DNA of 18,616 nucleotides from Candidatus Pelagibacter sp. TMED118 (GCA_002170205.2 NHFT02000006.1:1-18616); one strand, 5' to 3'; counted from the stretch's first letter, positions 6,322-13,863 are shown. Notes: generated from the letters alone by a model not told the origin. Made by a program: numbers and translations.

Positions 6322-7456
6322 ACTTAGCAATTATCTTAGGTATATAACCTTTAAAATTAAAAAAACCTTTGTTACAAAATTGCCATGAAAATTGATCCAA
6401 TTCCCTATAAATAAATTTATAGTTACTTAAGTTAGATAAAACAAAATCCAAATTTTCTCCAACAGATGGGTAAAGAATATACAAATCGTTCTGTATATCT
6501 TTTAGTTTATCAACTGAAACAATTTCGCAATTAATTGATAATCTTTTAATTCTTTCAAGCTGGTCATTAATTAGTTCAGATTTAAATTTTATAACATTAT
6601 CACTTAGTTTGACTTGTCTAAATTCATTTGAGTTAACAGCTAATACTATTTTATCAAATTTAAATTCTTTTAAATTTGAAATTTCAAATGACAAATTATT
6701 TTCAAAAATGATAAGAGTTTTATCTTCATTTATTTCTGGATTAATAAAATCGTTTTTAATTATTGAATAAGTTTTATCTGCGATTTTGGGAGGTGCATTT
6801 TCATTTAATTTTATATTTTGAAACCTATTATCGGTAAATTTTTTGATATTCCATTCTGATGCTAAATAATGTTTTCCTTGGGTTTGAATACCAGCAACCC
6901 ATCTCCAACCCAGGGTATTTGATGCAGCATCCCCATCGTAAAGATGTTTTAAAAAAAATTCAGCTCCTAATTGCCAAGGTAAATCAAGTGTGAAAATCCA
7001 GATACTAGCAAACCACATTCTGGTATGATTGTGTAAGTAATTATGTTTTTTTAATTCTTTTACCCACTCGTTAAAGCACTCGATATTAGTTGCCCCCTCT
7101 ATAGCTTTTAGATAATTAGGATCTTCTTTATATTTCTCTCTTATGCTATTTAAGCTTATTATATAATCACCCCAAACTGTCGGTCTTAACTCTAACCATC
7201 CTTTCCAATAAGTTCTCCATAATACTTCCTGAATAAACTTTTCGTTTTTAGAAAAAGAAAATTTCGACAATGACTTTTTTATTACCTCGACTTCATTAAG
7301 AATACCGTGAGTTATGTAAGGGGAAAGACAAGAAACATTATTACGTTTTTCAGGACCATAATCAAAATTTCTTGATCTTGAATACTCTGGGAGCCCTTTT
7401 TTTAAGAAGTTTTCTAAATTTTCAACGGCCTTATCCCTTGTTGTTTCAAAATTCAT
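6314..7456 (-). CDS. Photolyase-type FAD-binding protein with reversed domain order
   Basis: A 380-residue protein that begins directly with the DNA photolyase/cryptochrome FAD-binding domain. Motifs are CLSPYITHG (43-51), QEVLWRTYWKGW (76-87), YLHNHTRMWFAS (140-151) and DGDAASNTLGWRWVAGIQTQGK split at 174-195, close to the DGDxASNxxxWxWxA core that holds FAD. The usual N-terminal antenna domain is missing. Residues 244-376 instead look like that domain moved to the end: KTLIIFENNLSFE resembles the first strand of photolyases, ELINDQLERIKRLSINCEIVSV the next helix and strand, and KGFFNFKGYIPKI its last segment. Likely role: blue-light flavoprotein in DNA repair or signalling. It is the last gene of the operon, six bases after argG. 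Confidence 0.85.
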   Translation of the reverse strand: MNFETTRDKAVENLENFLKKGLPEYSRSRNFDYGPEKRNNVSCLSPYITHGILNEVEVIKKSLSKFSFSKNEKFIQEVLWRTYWKGWLELRPTVWGDYIISLNSIREKYKEDPNYLKAIEGATNIECFNEWVKELKKHNYLHNHTRMWFASIWIFTLDLPWQLGAEFFLKHLYDGDAASNTLGWRWVAGIQTQGKHYLASEWNIKKFTDNRFQNIKLNENAPPKIADKTYSIIKNDFINPEINEDKTLIIFENNLSFEISNLKEFKFDKIVLAVNSNEFRQVKLSDNVIKFKSELINDQLERIKRLSINCEIVSVDKLKDIQNDLYILYPSVGENLDFVLSNLSNYKFIYRELDQFSWQFCNKGFFNFKGYIPKIIAKFT

Positions 7457-7462
7457 ATTAAT

Positions 7463-8647
7463 TTATCTTAATTTTTTTTTATGGAAGTTTATAAACCTCT
7501 CAATATTAGATTTATTAAAGGTTTTATTTTCTTCAAATGAAACTTTTTTCATTGAATAAGCTTTGCTTTTAGTTTGTCTTGAATGAATTGTAATATTTCC
7601 TTTATAGAGTTTCAATTTTACTGAACCGTTTACTTTGTTTCTTTTGTCATCAATAATTCTTTGTAACTTAAATCTTTCTTTAGAAAACCAATATCCATTA
7701 TAAATTAATTTGGCATATCTAGGCATAACTTCATCTTTTTTATGCATTGTTTGTTTGTCGAGTGTTACAGACTCGATTGCTCTATGAGCATAAAGTAACA
7801 ATGTTCCCCCTGGAGTTTCATAAACACCTCTAGATTTTATCCCAATAAATCTATTTTCAACAAGATCAACTCTTCCAATTCCATTTTTGCCAGCTAATTG
7901 ATTAAGTTTTTCTAAAAGTTTAGCAGGAGAAACTTTTTTACTATTTATTCCACAAGGATCTCCATTTTTAAAATTGATAGTCACAAAGCTTGGTTTATTA
8001 GGAGCTTTCTCAGGAGACATTGTTCTTTGATAAATAAACTCTGGGGCAAAGTTTTTTGGATTTTCCAATGCCTTACCCTCTGTAGAAGTATGAAACAAAT
8101 TATCATCAACTGAAAAGGGTGGCGCACCTTTTTTATCTTTAGGAATAGGTATTTTGTACTTTTTTGCGTATTTAATTAAATCTGATCTTGAATTCATTTT
8201 CCAAATACGCCAAGGTGCAATCACTTTTATTTTTGGACCAAAATAATGGTAACCTAATTCAAATCTTACTTGATCATTGCCTTTTCCTGTTGAACCATGT
8301 GACACAGCAAAAGCCCTGAATTTTTTTGCAATTCTTATTTGATCTTTAGCTATCAAAGGTCTTGCAATAGATGTACCAAGCAAATACATACCTTCATAAA
8401 CAGCATGACCTCTGATCATCGGATAAACATAATCTTTAACGAAAACATTCTTTAAATCTTTAATAATAATATTTTTTACTCCTAGTTTTTTTGCATTATT
8501 AATAATTTTTTTTTTATTCATTTCTTGGCCAATATCAGCTGTATAGGCAATAACATCTGCATCATAATTTTCTTGAAGCCATTTAAGTATAATAGAAGTA
8601 TCTAGACCACCAGAGTAGGCTAAAACAATTTTTTTCTTTAATCTCAT
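7463..8647 (-). CDS. argG: Argininosuccinate synthase
   Basis: A 394-residue cytoplasmic enzyme of normal length that joins citrulline and aspartate with ATP to form argininosuccinate, the penultimate step of arginine synthesis. The N-type ATP pyrophosphatase P-loop AYSGGLDTS is at residues 10-18. Other family signatures are GTSIARP (91-97), SHGSTGKGNDQVRFE (116-130) and APWRIW soon after. The gene lies seven bases after the IalB-like gene and six bases before the photolyase-like gene on the same strand, so it is probably part of one transcript. argH, its usual metabolic partner, is not in the window. Identification is secure. Confidence 0.97.
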   Translation of the reverse strand: MRLKKKIVLAYSGGLDTSIILKWLQENYDADVIAYTADIGQEMNKKKIINNAKKLGVKNIIIKDLKNVFVKDYVYPMIRGHAVYEGMYLLGTSIARPLIAKDQIRIAKKFRAFAVSHGSTGKGNDQVRFELGYHYFGPKIKVIAPWRIWKMNSRSDLIKYAKKYKIPIPKDKKGAPPFSVDDNLFHTSTEGKALENPKNFAPEFIYQRTMSPEKAPNKPSFVTINFKNGDPCGINSKKVSPAKLLEKLNQLAGKNGIGRVDLVENRFIGIKSRGVYETPGGTLLLYAHRAIESVTLDKQTMHKKDEVMPRYAKLIYNGYWFSKERFKLQRIIDDKRNKVNGSVKLKLYKGNITIHSRQTKSKAYSMKKVSFEENKTFNKSNIERFINFHKKKLR

Positions 8648-8654
8648 TCAAAAA

Positions 8655-9161
8655 TTAAGTGCAACTTTTTTTTGCAGCACCATAAGCTTTAGTAAAGCCC
8701 ATCAAGGAATAATGGTCGATAGTTTGTGAACCTTCTTTATTATATCCTGTTACCATAATTCTAGATGCTTTTTTCATAGTTTTAATAATTTTTCTTTCAA
8801 TTTTATTATCATCAATCCAAGCAAAACCATCTTGTTTAATATCGAACTTATAATTTGATTTTCCCGATTTTGCGGAAACTGTATTTTGATTATTATAATT
8901 GTACCCAGATGTTGTACTTACTTCATCAACAATTTTCTCATTAGGTCTAAAACTTACAAATAGTCTTGCATCTCTCTCAACTTTTTTTGGGGATTGCAAA
9001 ACAGGCTTAGACTGTGCAAAACAAACCTTGTCTGCTCCATTTAAATAAATAACTGTCTCCCAATCTTTAAACTTACCAACTTTTTTAATTTCATCTGCAC
9101 TAACAAAATTAGTAAAAATAAATAAAGATAAAAATATTTTTATGGTAGTTTTTTTAATCAT
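8655..9161 (-). CDS. Invasion-associated locus B (IalB) family secreted protein
   Basis: About 168 residues from the chosen start. The signal peptide (IKIFLSLFIFTNFVSA) is followed by GKFKDWETVIYL, KVCFAQSKP with one Cys, a middle region with RLFVSFRP and, near the end, YSLMGFTKAYGAAKKSC with the second Cys. This order matches the alphaproteobacterial IalB family, small periplasmic or envelope proteins whose two conserved Cys may pair. Despite the name, the family is common in free-living species and its role is unknown. Two ATGs compete, at 9167 and 9161. The second gives the classic ATGA overlap with the aldo/keto reductase stop and is preferred. The seven-base gap to argG suggests one transcript. 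Confidence 0.87.
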   Translation of the reverse strand: MIKKTTIKIFLSLFIFTNFVSADEIKKVGKFKDWETVIYLNGADKVCFAQSKPVLQSPKKVERDARLFVSFRPNEKIVDEVSTTSGYNYNNQNTVSAKSGKSNYKFDIKQDGFAWIDDNKIERKIIKTMKKASRIMVTGYNKEGSQTIDHYSLMGFTKAYGAAKKSCT

Positions 9162-10192
9162 GGGCATGGATTAGGATACTTTCTTTGAATTGAATTAATT
9201 TCATTTATTACATCTTTATGTAGATTTACTTTTACACTTTCTATATTTGTTTTCAACTGGTCCATAGTAGTCGCACCAATTATCACACTTGTCATAAAGT
9301 CTTGAATCTCGCAAAATTTAATAGACATTTGACTCATATCTAAATTATATTTTTTACTAATTTCATAATATTCTTCAACAGCATTTTCAGACTGTGGTTT
9401 TCTGTATCTTCCCCAAAATTCATAGTCTCTCTCAATTCTTGAACCTTTAGGCAATCTACCATTTCTGTATTTTCCACTCAAATAACCACTTGCTAATGGA
9501 GAGTAGGACAAGCAACCAATTTGCTCTCTAATGGAAACTTCAGCAAGTCCAACTTCGTAAGATCTATTAAGCAAGCTGTAAGGATTTTGAATTGACATCA
9601 TCCTTGGCAAATTCTTAGTTTTAGATAATTGTACGTAATTCATAACACCCCAGGGTGTTTCATTTGATAGACCAATATATCTTATTTTTCCTTGGTCAAT
9701 ATATTTTTGTAGATGATTTAGTACATCTTCAAATTTATTCCATTCACTTTCTTTGTGAGTATATCCAAGCCTTCCAAAATTATTTACATTTCTCTCAGGC
9801 CAATGTAGCTGGTACAAATCAATATAATCAGTTTTTAATCTTTTAAGGCTATTGTTAAGTGCACTTTCTAAATTTTTTCCAACGAAACTGTTTTCACCGT
9901 CTCTAAGATAATCTCTAGAAGGTCCTGCAACCTTCGAAGCTAGCACTATTTCACTTCTTTTTTTTGTTTTTATGAACCAATTTCCTATAATTTCCTCAGT
10001 TAAACCATATGTGTTTTCTTTTGGAGGAACTGAATAAAGCTCTGCTGTATCCCAAAAATTCACTCCATTTCCTAATGCATAATCCATTTGTTCAAAAGCA
10101 TCTTCCTGCGTATTTTGTTCACCCCACGTCATTGTGCCGAGACAAATTGTGCTAATATCTAGGTCTGTATTTCCTAATTTTTTATAATTCAT
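9158..10192 (-). CDS. Aldo/keto reductase (Tas-like)
   Basis: A 344-residue NADPH-dependent oxidoreductase with the TIM-barrel aldo/keto reductase fold. The start MNYKKLGNTDLDISTICLGT and FWDTAELYSVPP are typical of the Tas/YajO branch. The catalytic tetrad is complete: D48, Y53, K87 and H130 (in LYQLHWPER). SVIIGATT near the C-terminus fits the phosphate-binding part of the cofactor site. The substrate cannot be assigned; Tas-like enzymes act on aldehydes and ketones. It is the first gene of a minus-strand operon (reductase, IalB-like protein, argG, photolyase-like protein), with its stop overlapping the next start. Confidence 0.93.
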   Translation of the reverse strand: MNYKKLGNTDLDISTICLGTMTWGEQNTQEDAFEQMDYALGNGVNFWDTAELYSVPPKENTYGLTEEIIGNWFIKTKKRSEIVLASKVAGPSRDYLRDGENSFVGKNLESALNNSLKRLKTDYIDLYQLHWPERNVNNFGRLGYTHKESEWNKFEDVLNHLQKYIDQGKIRYIGLSNETPWGVMNYVQLSKTKNLPRMMSIQNPYSLLNRSYEVGLAEVSIREQIGCLSYSPLASGYLSGKYRNGRLPKGSRIERDYEFWGRYRKPQSENAVEEYYEISKKYNLDMSQMSIKFCEIQDFMTSVIIGATTMDQLKTNIESVKVNLHKDVINEINSIQRKYPNPCP

Positions 10193-10227
10193 TGTTATTA
10201 ATCAATAGTTATTTATGTTTTGATAAC

Positions 10228-10256
10228 TTGAAAAATTAATAAATTATTATTATATA
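10228..10256 (+). promoter_or_regulatory. Candidate sigma70-type promoter for the Bax-inhibitor-1 family gene
   Basis: TTGAAA at 10228-10233, a 17-base spacer and TATATA at 10251-10256. Transcription would be expected to start about seven bases later, at or next to the ATG at 10263. No Shine-Dalgarno-like sequence is present between the -10 box and the ATG, so the mRNA may be leaderless. AT-rich DNA makes such matches common, so this is only a candidate. Confidence 0.35.
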
Positions 10257-10262
10257 TAAATC

Positions 10263-11021
10263 ATGGAATTTAATAGAAATAATATTTTAAATAAAACTAC
10301 AGCAACAAAGAAGACTGTTGTAATGGATGAAGGCTTAAGGGCCTACATGCTTAAAGTTTATAATTACATGTCGACTGGAGTTTTATTGACAGGAATAATT
10401 GCGCTTCTAACATTCAAAATGTCTGTAATAACTAGTACTGATGGTTCAATTGTCGGTCTAACAGAAATAGGAAATGCTATTTATTTATCAGGTCTGAAAT
10501 GGATAATTATGTTGGCTCCGTTGGGGATTGTTCTTTATATGAGCTTTGGAATGAACAAGATGAGCGCATCAAAAGCTCAGACAACCTTTTGGATATTTGC
10601 AGGATTAATGGGATTATCTTTGTCATCAATATTATTAGTTTACACTGGTTTAAGCGTAACAAGAGTTTTTTTTATAACATCAGCAACTTTTGGAGCAATG
10701 AGTATTTATGGTTATACAACTAAAAGAGATTTAACAAAACTTGGATCTTTCTTAATGATGGGTCTGATTGGTATTATAATTGCCTCACTAGTAAACATAT
10801 TTTTAAAGTCTTCAATGATGTATTTCGTTATTTCAATATTAGGTGTTTTAATTTTTGTTGGACTAACTGCTTACGATACACAAAAAATAAAGAATATGTA
10901 TGCGGCATCCGATAGTGGAGAATTAATGGGTAAAAAAGCTATAATGGGTGCTCTGACTTTATACCTAGATTTTATAAACTTATTCATAATGCTATTGAGG
11001 TTATTCGGCCAAAGAAGATAA
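10263..11021 (+). CDS. Bax inhibitor-1/YccA family inner-membrane protein
   Basis: A 252-residue polytopic membrane protein with about seven hydrophobic segments starting near residues 38, 78, 106, 129, 162, 186 and 230, after a polar N-terminal tail of about 25 residues. Family markers are YNYMSTGVLLTG (33-44), GLTAYDTQKIKNMY (200-213), whose Asp belongs to the pH-sensing/calcium-leak site of this family, and the end ALTLYLDFINLFIMLLRLFG. E. coli YccA modulates the FtsH protease and other members leak calcium; the role here is inferred from family only. The gene stands alone on the plus strand, divergent from the aldo/keto reductase operon and convergent with the DUF2794 gene. Confidence 0.93.
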   Translation: MEFNRNNILNKTTATKKTVVMDEGLRAYMLKVYNYMSTGVLLTGIIALLTFKMSVITSTDGSIVGLTEIGNAIYLSGLKWIIMLAPLGIVLYMSFGMNKMSASKAQTTFWIFAGLMGLSLSSILLVYTGLSVTRVFFITSATFGAMSIYGYTTKRDLTKLGSFLMMGLIGIIIASLVNIFLKSSMMYFVISILGVLIFVGLTAYDTQKIKNMYAASDSGELMGKKAIMGALTLYLDFINLFIMLLRLFGQRR

Positions 11022-11056
11022 TATTTCAAAAATTTTAATCTTAATAAGATATTACC

Positions 11057-11392
11057 CTAAATTTTTTTCCAATTAATATTTTTTAATAATATTTCTAACT
11101 CATACGAATTTTTTAAAATTTTACCATTGGTATCTGTAATAAGATACTTAAGATTTTTATTCTTTGGCTTAAAGTTCTTACAAATCTTATAAAGCGCATT
11201 TTCAGTTGTATTTCTAAAAACGCTAAAACTCACTTGCTTGCTCGATATGTTTAAACCATAATCCTTCCAATTACCCTCAGAAACCATACGTGCATATAAA
11301 TTTAAAATTATTTTTAATTCTTTCTTTTCAAAAAAACTACTACTTTCGTTCTTATTATAATTGTTAACTATTAGTTTTAAATTAACTTTCAC
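11057..11392 (-). CDS. DUF2794 family protein
   Basis: A 111-residue cytoplasmic protein. The core FEKKELKIILNLYARMVSEG, then NWKDYGL, VSFSVFRNTTENALYKI and KILKNSYELEILL, follows the DUF2794 pattern (F.R.EL..IL.LYGR.VA.GEWRDY...FS.FRR..E.PLY.I). This family is essentially alphaproteobacterial, which supports the taxonomic call; its function is unknown. The start overlaps the end of the yciB gene by 11 bases, so the two are probably co-translated. Confidence 0.85.
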   Translation of the reverse strand: MKVNLKLIVNNYNKNESSSFFEKKELKIILNLYARMVSEGNWKDYGLNISSKQVSFSVFRNTTENALYKICKNFKPKNKNLKYLITDTNGKILKNSYELEILLKNINWKKI

Positions 11393-11936
11393 TAATCTTA
11401 TATTTGTTGATTATACCTATCTGAAATGCTGTAAATACAAAGGTTATGGGTAACAAACCCCAAACCTTAAAATTAACCCAAAATTCCTCTGATTGTGTTC
11501 GCCAGACTACCTCATTTATTAAAGCTAATCCAAAAAAAAAGTAAATCCATCTATTCGTTAAAATTTTCCACCCTTCATCTTTAAGCGGTAAAGATTTGCC
11601 GAGAAATTTTTTTAAAAGAGGCTCAGAAGAAAAATATTTTCCAAAAATTAAAACAATCGCAAATAAAATATTTACTACAGTAGGTTTTATGTAAATAAAT
11701 ATTGGATTATCAAAGTAGATTGTCAAAGAGCCAAAAAAAGTTATTAATATTCCCCCGATAAGAGGGATCATAGGAATTTTTTTTTCAAGAAACCAAACAA
11801 TTACAACAGCTATTAACGTTGCAACTATAAATGGTGGAATTGCAACCTTTAGATCTTTGCCGCTATTATAATAGATGCTAAAAAAAACTAATAGTGGCCC
11901 AAAGTCTGTGACAAATTTGATTAATGATTTATTCAC
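11382..11936 (-). CDS. yciB: Inner-membrane septation protein A (YciB/IspZ)
   Basis: A 184-residue protein with several membrane spans. The start LIKFVTDFGPLLVFFSIYY is the family signature, followed by WFLEKKIPMIPLIGGILITFFGSLTIYF split around residues 48-75, FIYIKPTVVNILFA, and the motif GWKILTNRWIYFFFGLALINEVVWR over about 122-146 that includes the conserved NRWI and N-E-W residues. YciB takes part in cell-envelope synthesis and septation and associates with division and elongation proteins in E. coli. In other alphaproteobacteria it is often near ccm genes, as it is here. It is divergent from hspQ. Confidence 0.94.
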   Translation of the reverse strand: MNKSLIKFVTDFGPLLVFFSIYYNSGKDLKVAIPPFIVATLIAVVIVWFLEKKIPMIPLIGGILITFFGSLTIYFDNPIFIYIKPTVVNILFAIVLIFGKYFSSEPLLKKFLGKSLPLKDEGWKILTNRWIYFFFGLALINEVVWRTQSEEFWVNFKVWGLLPITFVFTAFQIGIINKYKISES

Positions 11937-11978
11937 ACCACATATTAACAGATTAAGAAAACAATTATATTTTTTTTA

Positions 11979-12006
11979 TTGATTTTTTTTAACAAATACC
12001 CATACT
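11979..12006 (+). promoter_or_regulatory. Candidate RpoH (sigma32) promoter for hspQ
   Basis: TTGATT at 11979-11984, a 14-base spacer and CCCATACT at 11999-12006 fit the heat-shock sigma factor pattern (CTTGAA, 13-15 bases, CCCCATnT), with mismatches in the -35 box. The start of transcription would fall close to the GTG codon at 12013. hspQ is heat-induced and RpoH-dependent in E. coli, which gives the match biological sense. Confidence 0.4.
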
Positions 12007-12012
12007 AATAGT

Positions 12013-12333
12013 GTGAGTATTCAAAAAGCAAAATTCTCAATAGGTGATGTCGTAAAACACAGACATTTTGATTTTAGGGGTGTAATATATGATGTTGATT
12101 TCGAATTTAATAATTCAGAAGAATGGTACCAATCTATACCTAAAAACGTAAGACCCAGAAAAGACCAACCATTTTATCATTTGTTGGCTGAGAACGACGA
12201 AATAACATATGAAGCTTATGTTTCCGAGCAAAATTTATTGTTGGATGATTCAGGTGAGCCCATTAAACACCCCCTAATAAATGAAATTTTTTCCGGCAAA
12301 AAAGGATCTAGTTACTTTAAACCTTCTAATTGA
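12013..12333 (+). CDS. hspQ: Heat shock protein HspQ
   Basis: A 106-residue protein with the complete HspQ/YccV-like domain: KFSIGDVVKHRHFDFRGVIYD, the VDFEFNNSEEWYQ region, RPRKDQPFYHLLAENDE, then AYVSEQNL. HspQ is a small hemimethylated-DNA-binding-fold protein that in Enterobacteria acts as a specificity factor or substrate of Lon protease and affects DnaA stability. The start codon is GTG; no in-frame ATG lies upstream and no Shine-Dalgarno is visible, consistent with a very short leader. The last 15 residues after HPLINEIF are variable. It is transcribed alone, ahead of a 170-base gap before ccmC. Confidence 0.95.
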   Translation: MSIQKAKFSIGDVVKHRHFDFRGVIYDVDFEFNNSEEWYQSIPKNVRPRKDQPFYHLLAENDEITYEAYVSEQNLLLDDSGEPIKHPLINEIFSGKKGSSYFKPSN

Positions 12334-12370
12334 ATATTAGTCAATTTTTAAACACATTTAACTCAAAACT

Positions 12371-12399
12371 TTGACATATCTAATAGTTATTATTAATTA
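12371..12399 (+). promoter_or_regulatory. Candidate promoter upstream of the ccm operon
   Basis: A perfect -35 hexamer TTGACA at 12371-12376, followed by AT-rich sequence in which the -10 box is unclear (TTAATT or TAATTA at a 16-17 base spacing). Transcription would start near 12402-12406, just at the 5' arm of the stem-loop described next. This is the only intergenic region above 150 bases in the window, and ccmC is the first gene after it. Confidence 0.4.
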
Positions 12400-12401
12400 T
12401 T

Positions 12402-12463
12402 CTGGCCAAGGTTACAAATATACTTCCTTATTTATCTCCCTCTGTATTCTTGGTCAGTTTTAT
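12402..12463 (+). other. Structured leader or small RNA with pyrimidine-rich loop upstream of ccmC
   Basis: CTGGCCAAG at 12402-12410 pairs with CTTGGTCAG at 12449-12457 (nine pairs, one of them G-U). The stem continues through a G-U pair and a U-U mismatch to UACA/UGUA (12413-12416 with 12443-12446). The loop of 26 bases is rich in pyrimidines (CTTCC, CTCCCTC). TTTTAT follows the 3' arm. It could be an attenuator or leader element for ccmC, or a short RNA of about 60 bases ending in its own terminator. It matches no RNA family I can name. Confidence 0.4.
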
Positions 12464-12503
12464 CTATAGAAAATATTCATATTAATGACTATGTTTCTTC
12501 TAA

Positions 12504-13199
12504 ATGAACATTTTTTATAGATTCAATAAATTAAGTTTAAAGGCCCAGAAGTATATTTTCTTTCTTTTTATCATAGTTTTTTCAGTTGGCGTCGTTGAGG
12601 CATTGGTATTGTCTCCTGCAGACTACAAACAAAGTGACAGTGTAAGAATAATGTACGTTCATGTCCCATCCGCGTGGACATCGGTTGGAATATTTTCTGT
12701 CATTGCAATTTTATCTTTAGGTAATTTAATTTTTAAAAATAAATATTTTTTAACAATCGCGAAAAGTTTAGCTCCATCTGGTCTAATATTTAATATAATT
12801 GCTTTAGTAACAGGAGCAATATGGGGTAAACCTACATGGGGTACTTGGTGGGCGTGGGATGCAAGAATCACTTCTATGTTAGTACTATGTATTTTTTATA
12901 TACTTTATATCTTAAGTTGGAGAGTTTTCGAGAATAAAGAAAGTATAAATAAAGTAACTACCTTAGTTTCGATCTTAGGGCTAATTAATTTACCAATTAT
13001 TAAATTTTCAGTAGACTGGTGGAACACTCTTCATCAACCCGCATCAATTACTTTGTCTGGATCCTCAATTCACTCCTCAATGTTATTGCCATTATTTATA
13101 ATGACTGCGGCATTTGTACTTTTTTCGGTTCTAATATTTTTAATGAAATATAATACAGAACTGATAAAAATAAAAAATAAAGGTTTAGATAGAATATGA
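12504..13199 (+). CDS. ccmC: Heme exporter protein CcmC
   Basis: A 231-residue inner-membrane protein with six hydrophobic segments. The WWD heme-handling motif WGTWWAWDARITS is at 112-124, with the two axial-ligand His at H53 (YVHVPSAW) and H177 (TLHQPAS). CcmC presents heme to CcmE in the periplasm as part of the CcmABCD complex for System I cytochrome c maturation. It is the first gene of the plus-strand ccm run, preceded by the window's longest gap, and overlaps ccmD by four bases (ATGA). The ATG at 12504 is chosen because the N-terminal FYRFNKLSLKAQKY stretch is normal for the family. Confidence 0.97.
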   Translation: MNIFYRFNKLSLKAQKYIFFLFIIVFSVGVVEALVLSPADYKQSDSVRIMYVHVPSAWTSVGIFSVIAILSLGNLIFKNKYFLTIAKSLAPSGLIFNIIALVTGAIWGKPTWGTWWAWDARITSMLVLCIFYILYILSWRVFENKESINKVTTLVSILGLINLPIIKFSVDWWNTLHQPASITLSGSSIHSSMLLPLFIMTAAFVLFSVLIFLMKYNTELIKIKNKGLDRI

Positions 13200-13429
13200 A
13201 TATTGAAATAATTTTGATGAATGGGTACGGACTATATGTTTGGTCTTCTTTCATTTTTACTTTTTTATGTTTCACTGGTCTTTATTTATCAATCAGATTA
13301 CAGTTAAAAAAAGAGCAAGAAAAATTCAAAGAAAAATATTTCGATCTAGCCGAAGAAAAAACGGCACAAGTTAAAAAACAAAAAATGTATAAAGAAATAT
13401 TGGTTTTCACAAAAATATCTAAAATTTAA
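13196..13429 (+). CDS. ccmD: Heme exporter protein CcmD
   Basis: A 77-residue protein with one membrane span (about residues 15-35: [17 protein letters not shown]) after the short lead MNGYGLYVW, then a charged helical tail rich in Lys and Glu. CcmD is small, poorly conserved and recognised mainly by topology and position. It links CcmC to CcmE and helps release holo-CcmE from the CcmABC complex. The four-base overlap with ccmC and the 11-base gap to ccmE support the call. Confidence 0.85.
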   Translation: MNIEIILMNGYGLYVWSSFIFTFLCFTGLYLSIRLQLKKEQEKFKEKYFDLAEEKTAQVKKQKMYKEILVFTKISKI

Positions 13430-13440
13430 TTTTAAAATAT

Positions 13441-13863
13441 ATGATTGGTAAAAAAGTAAAACTTCGAATTACTTTTTTATTTTTAGCTTTCTTGTCGTTA
13501 ATATTAATTATTTTTTTAATAATAAAATCACTTGAAGATAATGTAGTTTATTTTAAATCACCAACTGAAATCAAAAATTTAACAGAAATTGTGAAGAGAA
13601 AGGTTCGAGTTGGTGGAATGGTTAAAAAAGATTCTTTAGAGGTAAATGCAAAAGAAATAAATTTTATAATAACTGATTTTAAAAATGAAATAAATGTTAC
13701 CTATTCAGGCATAATTCCGAATCTTTTTGAGGAAGAGAAAGGTGTAGTAGCTGAAGGTTTTTTACAAGATAAGAAATTTTTTGTTGCAAAAAGAATTCTT
13801 GCAAAGCATGATGAAAATTATATGCCACCTGAGGTAAAAAAGGCCCTAGAAAATAATAAATGA
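13441..13863 (+). CDS. ccmE: Cytochrome c-type biogenesis heme chaperone CcmE
   Basis: A 140-residue periplasmic heme chaperone with an N-terminal membrane anchor (about residues 9-30) and an OB-fold body ([36 protein letters not shown] split at 75-95, GVVAEGFL). The heme-binding His123 and Tyr127 lie in [12 protein letters not shown], matching H130 and Y134 of the E. coli protein. It receives heme from CcmC and hands it to CcmF/CcmH. The stop overlaps the ccmF start by four bases (ATGA). Confidence 0.96.
   Translation: MIGKKVKLRITFLFLAFLSLILIIFLIIKSLEDNVVYFKSPTEIKNLTEIVKRKVRVGGMVKKDSLEVNAKEINFIITDFKNEINVTYSGIIPNLFEEEKGVVAEGFLQDKKFFVAKRILAKHDENYMPPEVKKALENNK

Noticed and set aside
11029..11050. 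Inverted repeat ATCTTA-A-TAAGAT between the Bax-inhibitor-1 family gene and the DUF2794 gene, as terminator
   Set aside because: Six A/T-rich pairs with a one-base centre and no T run is too weak to call in AT-rich DNA.
12402..12463. SRP RNA or 6S RNA in the gap before ccmC
   Set aside because: There is no GGAA tetraloop with the SRP internal loop, and the structured part is far shorter than 6S RNA.
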